A stretch of DNA of 13,431 nucleotides from Frankiaceae bacterium (lineage in GTDB: Bacteria > Actinomycetota > Actinomycetes > JAFAQI01). The position numbers and the translations under genes are program-made. The notes beneath the pieces are model-generated. The model was given only the letters and a program-made list of their open reading frames with translations. It was not told the DNA's origin and made no database searches. Positions 1 to 6,674 of this stretch are shown here, piece by piece; within the stretch, counting starts at the first letter, position 1, and each line of letters begins with the position of its first letter. The stretch lies in NCBI GenBank assembly GCA_030840615.1, contig JAVEEE010000098.1:1-13431 (forward strand), given 5' to 3'.

Positions 1-452
1 ACGGCCCGGCCCATGCGCCGGCCGACGAGCGCGCCGACGCTGACGTCGCCGTCGTCTTCGTCTTGACCGGGAAGTAGAAGGTCCAGCGCGGCCCGCACCG
101 TCTCCGCGGGGCTCAGCACACCCTGCAGCGAACGGACCGACGCCGGTACGCCGAACACCGTGCGCGACGGCAGCGGCCGGAGCCGACCGCGCGCCCACAC
201 CGACGCCGACGTCGTCGCCGGGTGGACGATGCTGTCTCCACGGCCGACGGCGCGGGCAAGGCCCAGTCCCTCCGGCACTCGCGCCAGGAACGACTCCGCG
301 CCCTCGTCGACGTCGAAGCCACCGATCGCGGACGTGCGTAGCTTGCCGCCGACGCGGTCGGCACCGTCGATGACCGTGACGTCGAACTGACGTAGTGCGT
401 GGGCGGCGGCAAGCCCGGCGATGCCAGCGCCAATGACGACGACGTGCGCCAT
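1..452 (-). CDS. cgoX: Protoporphyrinogen/coproporphyrinogen oxidase, N-terminal part (cut by window edge)
   Basis: Only the first ~150 residues are in the window. The protein begins MAHVVVIGAGIAGLAAAHAL, a dinucleotide-binding GxGxxG Rossmann motif for FAD, followed by a second strand ending in VID and a VGGKLRT segment typical of the HemY/HemG amine-oxidase-like flavoproteins, then DEGAESFL. In actinobacteria this enzyme (HemY, now CgoX) oxidises coproporphyrinogen III to coproporphyrin III in the coproporphyrin-dependent heme pathway. The ATG at 452-450 shares one base with the TGA of the ferrochelatase (TGATG), so it is the last visible gene of an overlapping heme operon and is probably translationally coupled. 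Family assignment is confident from fold motifs plus context. Substrate choice (coproporphyrinogen versus protoporphyrinogen) is inferred from the actinobacterial setting. No frameshift is visible. Confidence 0.9.
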   Translation of the reverse strand, partial: MAHVVVIGAGIAGLAAAHALRQFDVTVIDGADRVGGKLRTSAIGGFDVDEGAESFLARVPEGLGLARAVGRGDSIVHPATTSASVWARGRLRPLPSRTVFGVPASVRSLQGVLSPAETVRAALDLLLPGQDEDDGDVSVGALVGRRMGRA

Positions 453-1345
453 CAGCGCGCGGCGACCAGAGCTGCCAGAGCGGTCATGACAGCCGGGTCG
501 GCCCCGACGGAACTCGTCCGTGCGAAAGGCAACGCGAGTGAGTCGGCGAGTGCCTTCGCTTCGATGTCGAGGTCGTAGGCGACTTCGAGGTGGTCCGCGA
601 CGAAGCCACACGCACACACCACGAGTCCATGGACGCCGGCCGCGGCCCGGTCGCTGATGACGTCGAGAATGTCGGGACCGAGCCAGGGCTCAGGGGTGCG
701 GCCGGCCGACTGCCATGCGACCGACCAGCGTTGCAGCGCGGCGCGCCCTGCCACGGTGGCTGCCGTCTCGGCGAGCTGGCCGGGATAGGGGTCGCCCGCA
801 TCGAGAATGCGCTGGGGCAACGAATGCGCGGTGAAGACGACCTCGCTTTCCAGCGGCAGGGTGGCCAACGTTTCGCGGACCGCACGGTCGAGGAACTCGA
901 TGTAGGCCGGGAGCCGATGCCAGTCCTCGATGGTGTCGACGCGCACTCCGGCCTCCGCGCCGGCCTTCGCCGCCCGGTCGGCGTACTCACCGACCGAGAA
1001 GCGCGAGTAGTGCGGCGCGAGAACCAGACCGACGACTCGCTCCGCACCGCCCGACACGAGCTCGCGGACTCCGTCCTCGATCGAGGGGACGGAGTGCTTG
1101 GTGCCGAGTGTCACGCTGAAGCCACCGGGTGCGAGGTGCTCGAGCTCGGCATGGATGGCCGCGACCTGCTGTTCCGTCGCGGCGCGCAGCGGAAAGGTGC
1201 CACCCAACGCGTCGTAACGAGACGTGAGGGCGGCGAGCTGTGCGGCCGTCGGCGGCCGGCCGCGACGGATGTCGGTGTAGTAGGTCTCGATGTCGTCGTG
1301 GTCAAGCGGGGTCCCGTAGGCCATCACGAGGACGCCGACCGTCAC
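452..1345 (-). CDS. cpfC: Coproporphyrin III ferrochelatase
   Basis: A 297-residue ferrochelatase that inserts Fe2+ into the porphyrin ring; in Gram-positive bacteria the substrate is coproporphyrin III. Visible hallmarks are VMAYGTP near the N-terminus (the Tyr marks the coproporphyrin type), TDIRRGRPP, APHYSRFSVGEY (~110-120), the catalytic His in FTAHSLPQRI (His174), DPYPGQL, WLGPDILDV, and the metal-site Glu in GFVADHLEVAYDLD (Glu254). The GTG start at 1345 overlaps the hemE stop by 4 bases (GTGA). An in-frame upstream extension to 2245 exists but only reads through hemE antisense-frame sequence and has no family similarity. The only cysteines are the pair in VCACG (~244 and 246), so the four-Cys [2Fe-2S] ligand set known from some actinobacterial and animal ferrochelatases is absent. 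Older name hemH. Confidence 0.95.
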   Translation of the reverse strand: MTVGVLVMAYGTPLDHDDIETYYTDIRRGRPPTAAQLAALTSRYDALGGTFPLRAATEQQVAAIHAELEHLAPGGFSVTLGTKHSVPSIEDGVRELVSGGAERVVGLVLAPHYSRFSVGEYADRAAKAGAEAGVRVDTIEDWHRLPAYIEFLDRAVRETLATLPLESEVVFTAHSLPQRILDAGDPYPGQLAETAATVAGRAALQRWSVAWQSAGRTPEPWLGPDILDVISDRAAAGVHGLVVCACGFVADHLEVAYDLDIEAKALADSLALPFARTSSVGADPAVMTALAALVAAR

Positions 1346-2388
1346 CCGGTCACGCCCGGTGCGCCGGCGCTCTCGGCGTGCACCATCTCGACGAGACGTG
1401 CCAGCACGTCGGGATCGGTCTCGGGCAGCACGCCGTGCCCGAGGTTGAACACATGGCCCTCCGCGGCAGCGCCTCGGCGCAGCACGTCGCGCGCGCGTTC
1501 GGCGACTGCGGGCCACGGCGCAAAGACCGCCGCCGGGTCGAGGTTGCCCTGCACCGCGATGCCGGTGGGCAGTCGCTTCACCGCCTCGTCGAGCGGCACG
1601 CGCCAGTCGACGCCGACAACATCGGCCCCGGCCTCGGCCATGAGCCCGAGTAGCTCGCCGGTGCCCACACCGAAATGGATGCGCGGCACTCCCTCGACGC
1701 CCGCCAGCACCGTCCGGCTGTGTGGGAGGACGTAGCGCGTGTAGTCCTCCGCCGACAACGTCCCGGCCCACGAGTCGAACAACTGCACCGCCGAGACCCC
1801 GGCGTCGATCTGGGCCCGCAGGAACGTCACGGCGATCCGGGCCAGCCGGTCGGCGAGCCGGTGCCAGGTGTCCTCGTCGCCGTACATCAGAGCCTTTGTC
1901 CGCGCGTGATCGCGGCTCGGGCCGCCTTCGACGAGGTAGGACGCGAGCGTGAACGGCGCACCTGCGAAGCCGATGAGCGGCGTCGCGCCGAGCTCGCCGA
2001 CCAGCGCCTGCACGGCGTCGGTCACCGGTGCGACGTCCGCAGCGTCGAGCGGCGGGATCCGGGCGATGTCGGCCGCGGTCCGGATCGGGTCGGCGACGAC
2101 CGGCCCCACCCCCGGCTGGATGTCGAGATCGACACCGGCGGCCTTCAAGGGCAGCACGATGTCGCTGAACAGGATCGCGGCGTCGACGCCGTAGCGCCGC
2201 ACCGGCTGCATCGTGACCTCGGCCACGACATCCGCACGCAGGCACGACTCCAACATGCCGAGCCCCTCACGCACGGCGCGGTACTCCGGCAACGACCGAC
2301 CGGCCTGGCGCATGAACCACACCGGCGTGTGCGGGACCGGTTCGCCACGACAGGCGCGAAGAAAAGCGGAGTCGTGCAGCGGGGTCAC
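1342..2388 (-). CDS. hemE: Uroporphyrinogen III decarboxylase
   Basis: Cytosolic enzyme that removes four carboxyl groups from uroporphyrinogen III to give coproporphyrinogen III. Both family signatures are present: PVWFMRQAGRSLPEYR near the N-terminus, with substrate-binding arginines, and GFAGAPFTLASYLVEGG in the middle. The catalytic Asp lies in FSDIVLPL and the conserved His in FNLGHGVLPETD near the C-terminus. From the GTG at 2388 the protein is 348 residues, close to the usual size. An in-frame ATG at 2439 would add 17 residues with no family similarity and would leave only 14 bp to the divergent gene at 2454, so I prefer 2388. GGGAC about 9 nt upstream is a weak ribosome site. First gene of the operon with cpfC (4-base overlap) and cgoX; hemQ/chdC is not in the window. 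Confidence 0.93.
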   Translation of the reverse strand: MTPLHDSAFLRACRGEPVPHTPVWFMRQAGRSLPEYRAVREGLGMLESCLRADVVAEVTMQPVRRYGVDAAILFSDIVLPLKAAGVDLDIQPGVGPVVADPIRTAADIARIPPLDAADVAPVTDAVQALVGELGATPLIGFAGAPFTLASYLVEGGPSRDHARTKALMYGDEDTWHRLADRLARIAVTFLRAQIDAGVSAVQLFDSWAGTLSAEDYTRYVLPHSRTVLAGVEGVPRIHFGVGTGELLGLMAEAGADVVGVDWRVPLDEAVKRLPTGIAVQGNLDPAAVFAPWPAVAERARDVLRRGAAAEGHVFNLGHGVLPETDPDVLARLVEMVHAESAGAPGVTG

Positions 2389-2453
2389 GCGCGAATCGTC
2401 CCATGGCGGCGCGCCTGAGACATTTTGTCGGTGCCTCATGTCACGGTTGAGCC
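2389..2453. promoter_or_regulatory. Divergent promoter region between hemE and the zinc-ribbon gene
   Basis: This 65-bp stretch must carry the promoters of hemE (minus) and the small gene at 2454 (plus). It holds a rare A/T patch, ATTTTG at 2422-2427 (CAAAAT on the minus strand, usable as a -10), with a poor -35 candidate. It also holds an imperfect dyad GACAT-N14-ATGTC at about 2419-2442 and a tighter GACA-TTT-TGTC. A repressor site is possible, but the arms are short. Confidence 0.3.
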
Positions 2454-2645
2454 ATGACCACGAAGCACTGCCCCGGATGCCGCGCCGAGCGCGTCGTGGA
2501 GCAGCCGCCGTGCCTGGACGGTCATCTCGACTGCCCGGAGTGGGTGTGCGTCGAGTGCGGCACCGCGATCGTCTTCGGCTGGCTCACCGAAGATCTCGTC
2601 ACGCCGCCGGCCCCGCGCCGCTCTGCAGCCGGCTCAGCCGCCTGA
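2454..2645 (+). CDS. Small cysteine-rich zinc-ribbon-like protein
   Basis: A 63-residue protein starting MTTKHCPGC. Cysteines fall as C6-x2-C9, C20, C27 and C32-x2-C35, with His24 between. The two CxxC knuckles about 22 residues apart are the layout of a zinc ribbon; C20/H24/C27 could complete a second site. The last ~18 residues are Pro/Ala/Arg-rich and look disordered. No catalytic motif, signal peptide or membrane segment is seen. The start is the only good ATG; there is no strong Shine-Dalgarno, only GGTTGAG just upstream. The gene is divergent from hemE and its 3' end overlaps the convergent transporter gene by 12 bp. I do not recognise a named function. Zinc binding is inferred from cysteine spacing; a link to heme synthesis is suggested only by position. 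Confidence 0.75.
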   Translation: MTTKHCPGCRAERVVEQPPCLDGHLDCPEWVCVECGTAIVFGWLTEDLVTPPAPRRSAAGSAA

Positions 2646-3479
2646 CGCGATCAGCACCACGCCGGCCAGGGCGCCGGCCACACCCAGCGCCTGCATGCGC
2701 TGCATCCGCTCCTCGTGCACCGATCGTGCGAGCAGCACCGTGACCGCCGGATAGAGCGACGACAGCACTGCAACCACGGACAGCAGACCCCGGGTCGACG
2801 CGACGGCCATCGCCGCGTTGGCACCGACATCGCCCGCCCCGATCGCAGCGAGCAGGAGAAGGTCGCTGCGCTTTGCCCTGATCTGCACCTGGCCGGCCGA
2901 GGCCAGGACGACGAGGATGCCGACGCTCGACGCGCGCATGACGAGCAACGTCATCACCGTGCTCGTGCGCGCGCCGTGCGACACGCACACGAGGACGGTT
3001 CCGAAACCGATGGCCGCGACGACGGCGAGCAGCAGCGGTCGGCGGCCACCGCGAGACCCAGCCGGGTCGGTCCGCAGCTCTGGGCCGCTGGCCAACACCA
3101 CCCCGACGACGGCGATCACGAGACCCGCGCCCTGCCAGCCCGAGGGCCGGTCGCCCTGGGCGACGCCCACCGCGACGGGTACGGCGACGCCAAGTGCCGC
3201 GATGGGCGCGACGACGCCCATCGTGCCGTCCGCCAGCGCGGCATAGAAGCCGGTCAGCGCGATGAGGCCGACGACGGCCGCGGCCAACGCCCACCCGAGG
3301 TAGCCGATCGGGTCGTCGTAGGCGCCGGTCGCACCCGCGACCACGAGCAGGCCCAGCAATGCCATGCCTTGCGAGATCGCGACGACTCCGGTGGCCGGCA
3401 GCCGTCGGGCGGCTGTCCCGCCGAGGAAATCCGCGGTGCCCCAGAGCAAACTTGCGAGCAGCGCCAAGCCCGTGGTCAC
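2634..3479 (-). CDS. EamA/DMT-family membrane transporter
   Basis: A 281-residue polytopic membrane protein beginning TTGLALLASLLWGTADFLGG, the typical first helix of drug/metabolite transporters. Hydrophobic segments recur through the sequence and fit about ten helices in two EamA repeats (~1-130 and ~148-281), separated by a polar Gly/Arg-rich loop (GSRGGRR). The second repeat contains ANAAMAVASTRG and ends LGVAGALAGVVLIASG, both family-like. Substrate cannot be told from sequence; members move metabolites, amino acids or drugs. The start is GTG at 3479. No Shine-Dalgarno is seen; minus-strand CAACCT (plus 3486-3491) lies exactly 6 nt before the start and may be a weak leaderless -10. The gene is divergent from the DUF3000 gene with 64 bp between, and its 3' end overlaps the zinc-ribbon gene. 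Confidence 0.85.
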   Translation of the reverse strand: MTTGLALLASLLWGTADFLGGTAARRLPATGVVAISQGMALLGLLVVAGATGAYDDPIGYLGWALAAAVVGLIALTGFYAALADGTMGVVAPIAALGVAVPVAVGVAQGDRPSGWQGAGLVIAVVGVVLASGPELRTDPAGSRGGRRPLLLAVVAAIGFGTVLVCVSHGARTSTVMTLLVMRASSVGILVVLASAGQVQIRAKRSDLLLLAAIGAGDVGANAAMAVASTRGLLSVVAVLSSLYPAVTVLLARSVHEERMQRMQALGVAGALAGVVLIASGG

Positions 3480-3531
3480 CGCGGCAGGTTGTCAGATGCG
3501 TGTCGCACCCGTGCGAACCACCGCGCCGACT

Positions 3532-3537
3532 TAGTCT
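3532..3537 (+). promoter_or_regulatory. Leaderless-type -10 element for the DUF3000 gene
   Basis: TAGTCT fits the actinobacterial TANNNT -10 and ends exactly 6 nt before the GTG at 3544, so transcription would begin at or next to the start codon. No ribosome-binding sequence and no clear -35 is present. Confidence 0.5.
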
Positions 3538-3543
3538 GACGGT

Positions 3544-4149
3544 GTGTCGGTGCAGCTGTCAGCGCCGGCCGACCTCCCCGCGGCGTTCCGCCGCGCAGTG
3601 GCCGGCCTGTCCGGCGTCGACCTCCGTCCGGAGGTGGTCGTCTCGGAGCTGCCTGCCCCCCAGCGCCTCGCCCCCCATGCAGTTGCCCTGCATGCCAGCG
3701 TGCTGCGTGCGGGTGACGAGCTGGCCGACGGGCGCCTGGTCGTGCTGCACGATCCTGCGGGTCAGGACGTGTGGGAAGGCACGACCCGTTGCGTCGCCTA
3801 TGTCCAGGCAGCGGTCGACGTCGAGATCGCCAGCGACCCGCTGCTTCCGGGCGTCGGCTGGGCCTGGCTGCTCGAGGCGCTCGAGGGCGCCGGTGCGCAG
3901 CACCGCGCGGCCGGCGGCACGGTCACGCGCACCACATCCGAGCGGTTCGGCGCGCTGGTGGACCATCCCACCGCCGCCGAGGTCGAGATCCGCGCGTCCT
4001 GGTCACCGATCGGCGAGGACCTGGCGCCGCATCTCGTGGCTTTCGGGGAGCTGCTGTGCGCCGCGGCTGGACTTCCGCCGACGCCGCCCGGCGTCGTACC
4101 GATGCCTTCGACCCGGCGCAAGCGGCCGGCAGCGGCCCACCACCGCTGA
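3544..4149 (+). CDS. DUF3000 family protein
   Basis: A 201-residue soluble protein matching the actinobacterial DUF3000 family as I remember it: PPAFRRAV-type start (here LPAAFRRAVAGL), PAPQRLAPHAVAL, LADGRLVVLHDPAGQDVWEGTTR, DPLLPGVGWAWLLEAL, GTVTRTTSERFGAL, AEVEIRASWSPIGEDLAPHL, GELLCAAAGLPPTPPGVVPMP. No signal peptide or membrane helix. Function is unknown in the literature I know. The family usually lies near hemE and next to a LuxR-type regulator and RNase D; here it is separated from those two by the 4-kb protease-sensor-kinase operon. GTG at 3544 is chosen because of the leaderless -10 just before it; a second GTG at 3550 is a minor alternative. It ends 16 bp from the convergent kinase gene, with no terminator visible between them. 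Confidence 0.88.
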   Translation: MSVQLSAPADLPAAFRRAVAGLSGVDLRPEVVVSELPAPQRLAPHAVALHASVLRAGDELADGRLVVLHDPAGQDVWEGTTRCVAYVQAAVDVEIASDPLLPGVGWAWLLEALEGAGAQHRAAGGTVTRTTSERFGALVDHPTAAEVEIRASWSPIGEDLAPHLVAFGELLCAAAGLPPTPPGVVPMPSTRRKRPAAAHHR

Positions 4150-4165
4150 CGCCACGCGCAGGCGA

Positions 4166-5257
4166 CTACTGCTGAGCCATTGACGGACGCTGCGCTGGCA
4201 GCAGCCCTGAGGCGCCGGCCCCCCCGCGCGGCAACCGCAGCGTGAGTGTCGTGCCGTTGTCCGGCCACGAGCCGACGTCGAGCGACCCACCGACCAGCCG
4301 CGCGCGTTCCCGCAACAGCCCGAGACCGACATGACGGCCATGGTCGGACCGCACCTCGTCCGGATCGAAACCGGGTCCTTCGTCGGTGACGGCGGCGACA
4401 ACCCATTCCTCGTCGACCCGCAGCTCGGCGCGGGCTTCGTCAACGTCGGAATGCTTCACGACGTTGAGCAGCCCTTCCTGGAAGAAGCGATAGACCGTTA
4501 CGGCGGTGACCAACGGCAGCGGATAGGCCTGCTGGGGCCAGACGAGGTCCACCTGGAGCCCGTAGCGGTTCTCCATGTCGTCGCGCAACGCCGCAACAGC
4601 TCGGGCGAGGTCGCCTTCGCGCAACGCAGGCGGCCGGGTGCGTGCCATGACAGCACGTACCTGCTCCTCGGCCTCGGCGATGAGGTCCGCTGCGTCGGCG
4701 ACCTTCGAGGTCGGGTCGGCGAGCAGACTGCGCGCAGTCATCAACGACTGCGCGACCGTGTCGTGAAGCTCGGCGGACAGCTGGCCACGTGCGCCTTCCT
4801 CGGCCTCGACCAGGCCGGCGAGCAGCTCGAACATTCCGGCGCTCGCGGTCTCCGCGCTGCGGCGGTGCCGTTCGGCAACCTCGTCGGCCATGCGCACTCG
4901 CAGGTGCAGCGCGTCGAGCGTCTGCGCCAGCTCGACCATCTCGCTGCCCGTCCATTGCGGCACCTTGGTCGGATCCGTGCCGGCGACCGGGGCTGAGGGG
5001 TCGTGCAGACGCCGGAGCGCATCGCCACGCAACAGCCGAAGGGTGCGCGCGAACCGCGCTGCGACCCAGGCCGCGGCAGCGGAGATGAGCAGTGCCATCG
5101 GTCCACCTGCCACCAGGACCTGCCAGACCGGAAGGCCGAGTCGCCCGTCCGCCTGCAGCACTGCGGCAGCGACGGCCAGCGTGCAAAGGCACGCAGCGAG
5201 CACCGCGCCGCCCATCAGGGCAGCCAGCGGCGCCAGCCGTTCGCGGGAGCGGGCCAT
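4166..5257 (-). CDS. Membrane sensor histidine kinase (HisKA_3/HATPase_c, NarX/LiaS type)
   Basis: A 363-residue kinase. Two membrane helices lie at about 12-33 and 46-68 with only a short outside loop, then a polar linker (80-120) and coiled-coil (120-155). The phosphoacceptor His165 is in GQLSAELHDTVAQSL, the HisKA_3 dimerisation motif that pairs with NarL-type regulators. ATPase boxes are YRFFQEGLLNVVKHS (N-box, Asn265), TDEGPGFDPDE (G1, 291-301) and GLGLLRERARLVGGSL (G2, from 311). All key residues are present. The ATG at 5257 follows the sensor gene stop by one base, so it is the last gene of the protease-sensor-kinase operon and probably coupled. Its likely partner is the NarL-type regulator at 8527. 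Having almost no extracytoplasmic domain, it may depend on the adjacent membrane protein for input. Confidence 0.93.
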   Translation of the reverse strand: MARSRERLAPLAALMGGAVLAACLCTLAVAAAVLQADGRLGLPVWQVLVAGGPMALLISAAAAWVAARFARTLRLLRGDALRRLHDPSAPVAGTDPTKVPQWTGSEMVELAQTLDALHLRVRMADEVAERHRRSAETASAGMFELLAGLVEAEEGARGQLSAELHDTVAQSLMTARSLLADPTSKVADAADLIAEAEEQVRAVMARTRPPALREGDLARAVAALRDDMENRYGLQVDLVWPQQAYPLPLVTAVTVYRFFQEGLLNVVKHSDVDEARAELRVDEEWVVAAVTDEGPGFDPDEVRSDHGRHVGLGLLRERARLVGGSLDVGSWPDNGTTLTLRLPRGGAGASGLLPAQRPSMAQQ

Positions 5258-5258
5258 G

Positions 5259-6674
5259 TCAGCCGAGCACACCCGTCGTCGTCCAGTCGGTGACCGCGCG
5301 CGGCACGCTTGCTGCTTCGCTGAAGGCACCCTCGGCGTCGAGAGCTGAGAGCTCGGGGTCAGCGGCGAGAGCGATCGCACCGAGCAGCGACGCCACCGCG
5401 CGCTCCACGGCGTAGAGCTCGTCGACGATCTCGCCGACGGAGGCGGGTCCTTCGGTCTCGGCCAGCCGGGCCAGTCGGTGTGCCGACTCGCGCAGGACGA
5501 CAAGGGCAGGTGCCGTGTGCGCACCCAGGTCACCGAGGGCACGAGCCGCGCCCTCGGCCGCGGTCGCATGAGCGAGGGCCTCGTCACGTGACTTGGCCAG
5601 CTCGGCCACCGACAACCACGACTCGGCCTGCTGGGCGAGGACCTCGGCCAGCATGCACTCGCGGCGGCCGAAGCCGGGGCTGCCCTGCGGTCGCCTCGCC
5701 ACCAGCACTGCAAGCGGTGCGTCGCCGCCGCCGAGAACCGCCGAACAGAACGGTCGGCCCTCGTCGACGCCGGTCGTGATCGTGCCGGATCCCAACGCAC
5801 GGATGACCCAGCCGCTGTCGAGCACGCCGGGGTCAACCCGCCGGCGACTGACGCCGGTCTCGTCGCCGACGTAGTGCGCGGCACCTTCGGCGGTCATCAG
5901 AACCATCTCGACGTCGGCACCGCCGAACAGGCGCGCTGCCGCGGTCAGGATGACCTGCGCAGACACGTCGACCGAGCGGCCGCTCGCGCGTTCCTGCAAC
6001 CGAGCCAGCTCGGCGAACAAGCGCGCTTCGGCCGCTCGCGCAGTCTGCTCGTCGTAGGACAGCCACAACAGCAAGAGAGGTACCACCAGACCCAGCAACC
6101 CGAGGGGCGCGTGCTCGGCGAGCCAAGCGGCGAGCAAGCCGATGCTGGACGTGCCGGCGGAGTGCACGGCAGCCAGCGGCGCGCTCGCCCAGAGCAATGA
6201 CCAGAGTCGCTGCTCGGACATGACGGACATCGCCCAGGCGACCATGAGGTTGTTCACGAGCCAGAAGACACCCATGCCGCCGATCGCACCGACGACACCA
6301 CCGCCGAGCAGATAAGCGAATCCGGCACCCAGAGCCGCGCCTGCAGCGAACTGACCGACGTTGAACTCGATCTTCAGTCGTTCCTGCCGCCGTAGCGTCT
6401 GCGCGACGAACACACCGGAGACGACAGCGGCGACAACCCAGGCGCCGGCCGAGTAGACCAGGCCGGCGGCGATCGCACCCTCGGTGAGGCTGAATGTCCA
6501 GCGCTGACGGCCGAACGACAGGTGGACGACCGCTGTTTCCGCGACGAGGACGGCAGCACACAGCAGGATCGGTGCCCACCAGGGCACATCGCCCCAACCG
6601 GTGAGGACCGCACTACCGGTGCCGATGACGAGGGCGATGGCCGCGAGCAGCCTGACCTTGGTGGCCGCGGTCAT
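5259..6674 (-). CDS. Polytopic membrane sensor with GAF-like domain, no kinase domain
   Basis: A 471-residue protein. The first ~206 residues hold about seven hydrophobic helices; HLSFGRQRWTFSLTEGAIAAGL and FNVGQFAAGAALGAGFAYLL resemble the integral-membrane input region seen in actinobacterial GGDEF and HD-GYP proteins. A short coiled-coil (208-230) leads to a GAF-like domain (~236-355: SAQVILTAAARLFGGADVEMVLM ... APLAVLVARR). The rest (356-471) is mostly Ala-rich helix with no phosphoacceptor His motif, no ATPase boxes and no GGDEF/EAL signature, ending in a short polar tail (DWTTTGVLG). The ATG overlaps the protease stop by 4 bases (ATGA), and its TGA is one base from the kinase start. I infer it senses a signal and controls the separate kinase. 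Ligand unknown; the GAF call rests on position and strand pattern rather than a sharp motif. Confidence 0.75.
   Translation of the reverse strand: MTAATKVRLLAAIALVIGTGSAVLTGWGDVPWWAPILLCAAVLVAETAVVHLSFGRQRWTFSLTEGAIAAGLVYSAGAWVVAAVVSGVFVAQTLRRQERLKIEFNVGQFAAGAALGAGFAYLLGGGVVGAIGGMGVFWLVNNLMVAWAMSVMSEQRLWSLLWASAPLAAVHSAGTSSIGLLAAWLAEHAPLGLLGLVVPLLLLWLSYDEQTARAAEARLFAELARLQERASGRSVDVSAQVILTAAARLFGGADVEMVLMTAEGAAHYVGDETGVSRRRVDPGVLDSGWVIRALGSGTITTGVDEGRPFCSAVLGGGDAPLAVLVARRPQGSPGFGRRECMLAEVLAQQAESWLSVAELAKSRDEALAHATAAEGAARALGDLGAHTAPALVVLRESAHRLARLAETEGPASVGEIVDELYAVERAVASLLGAIALAADPELSALDAEGAFSEAASVPRAVTDWTTTGVLG

Noticed and set aside
590..1735. Plus-strand open frame of 381 residues opposite ferrochelatase and hemE
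   Set aside because: Antisense shadow in high-GC DNA. The opposite strand carries clear enzyme motifs throughout.
1346..2245. Long open frame that extends the ferrochelatase N-terminally by 300 residues
   Set aside because: It is an out-of-frame reading of hemE on the same strand, rich in Arg/Ala/Gly with no family similarity. The GTG at 1345 overlaps the hemE stop and gives the normal ferrochelatase length.
5258..5884. N-terminal extension of the histidine kinase into the sensor gene
   Set aside because: Low-complexity Arg/Ser/Pro sequence out of frame with the sensor. The ATG at 5257, one base after the sensor stop, begins directly before the first membrane helix.
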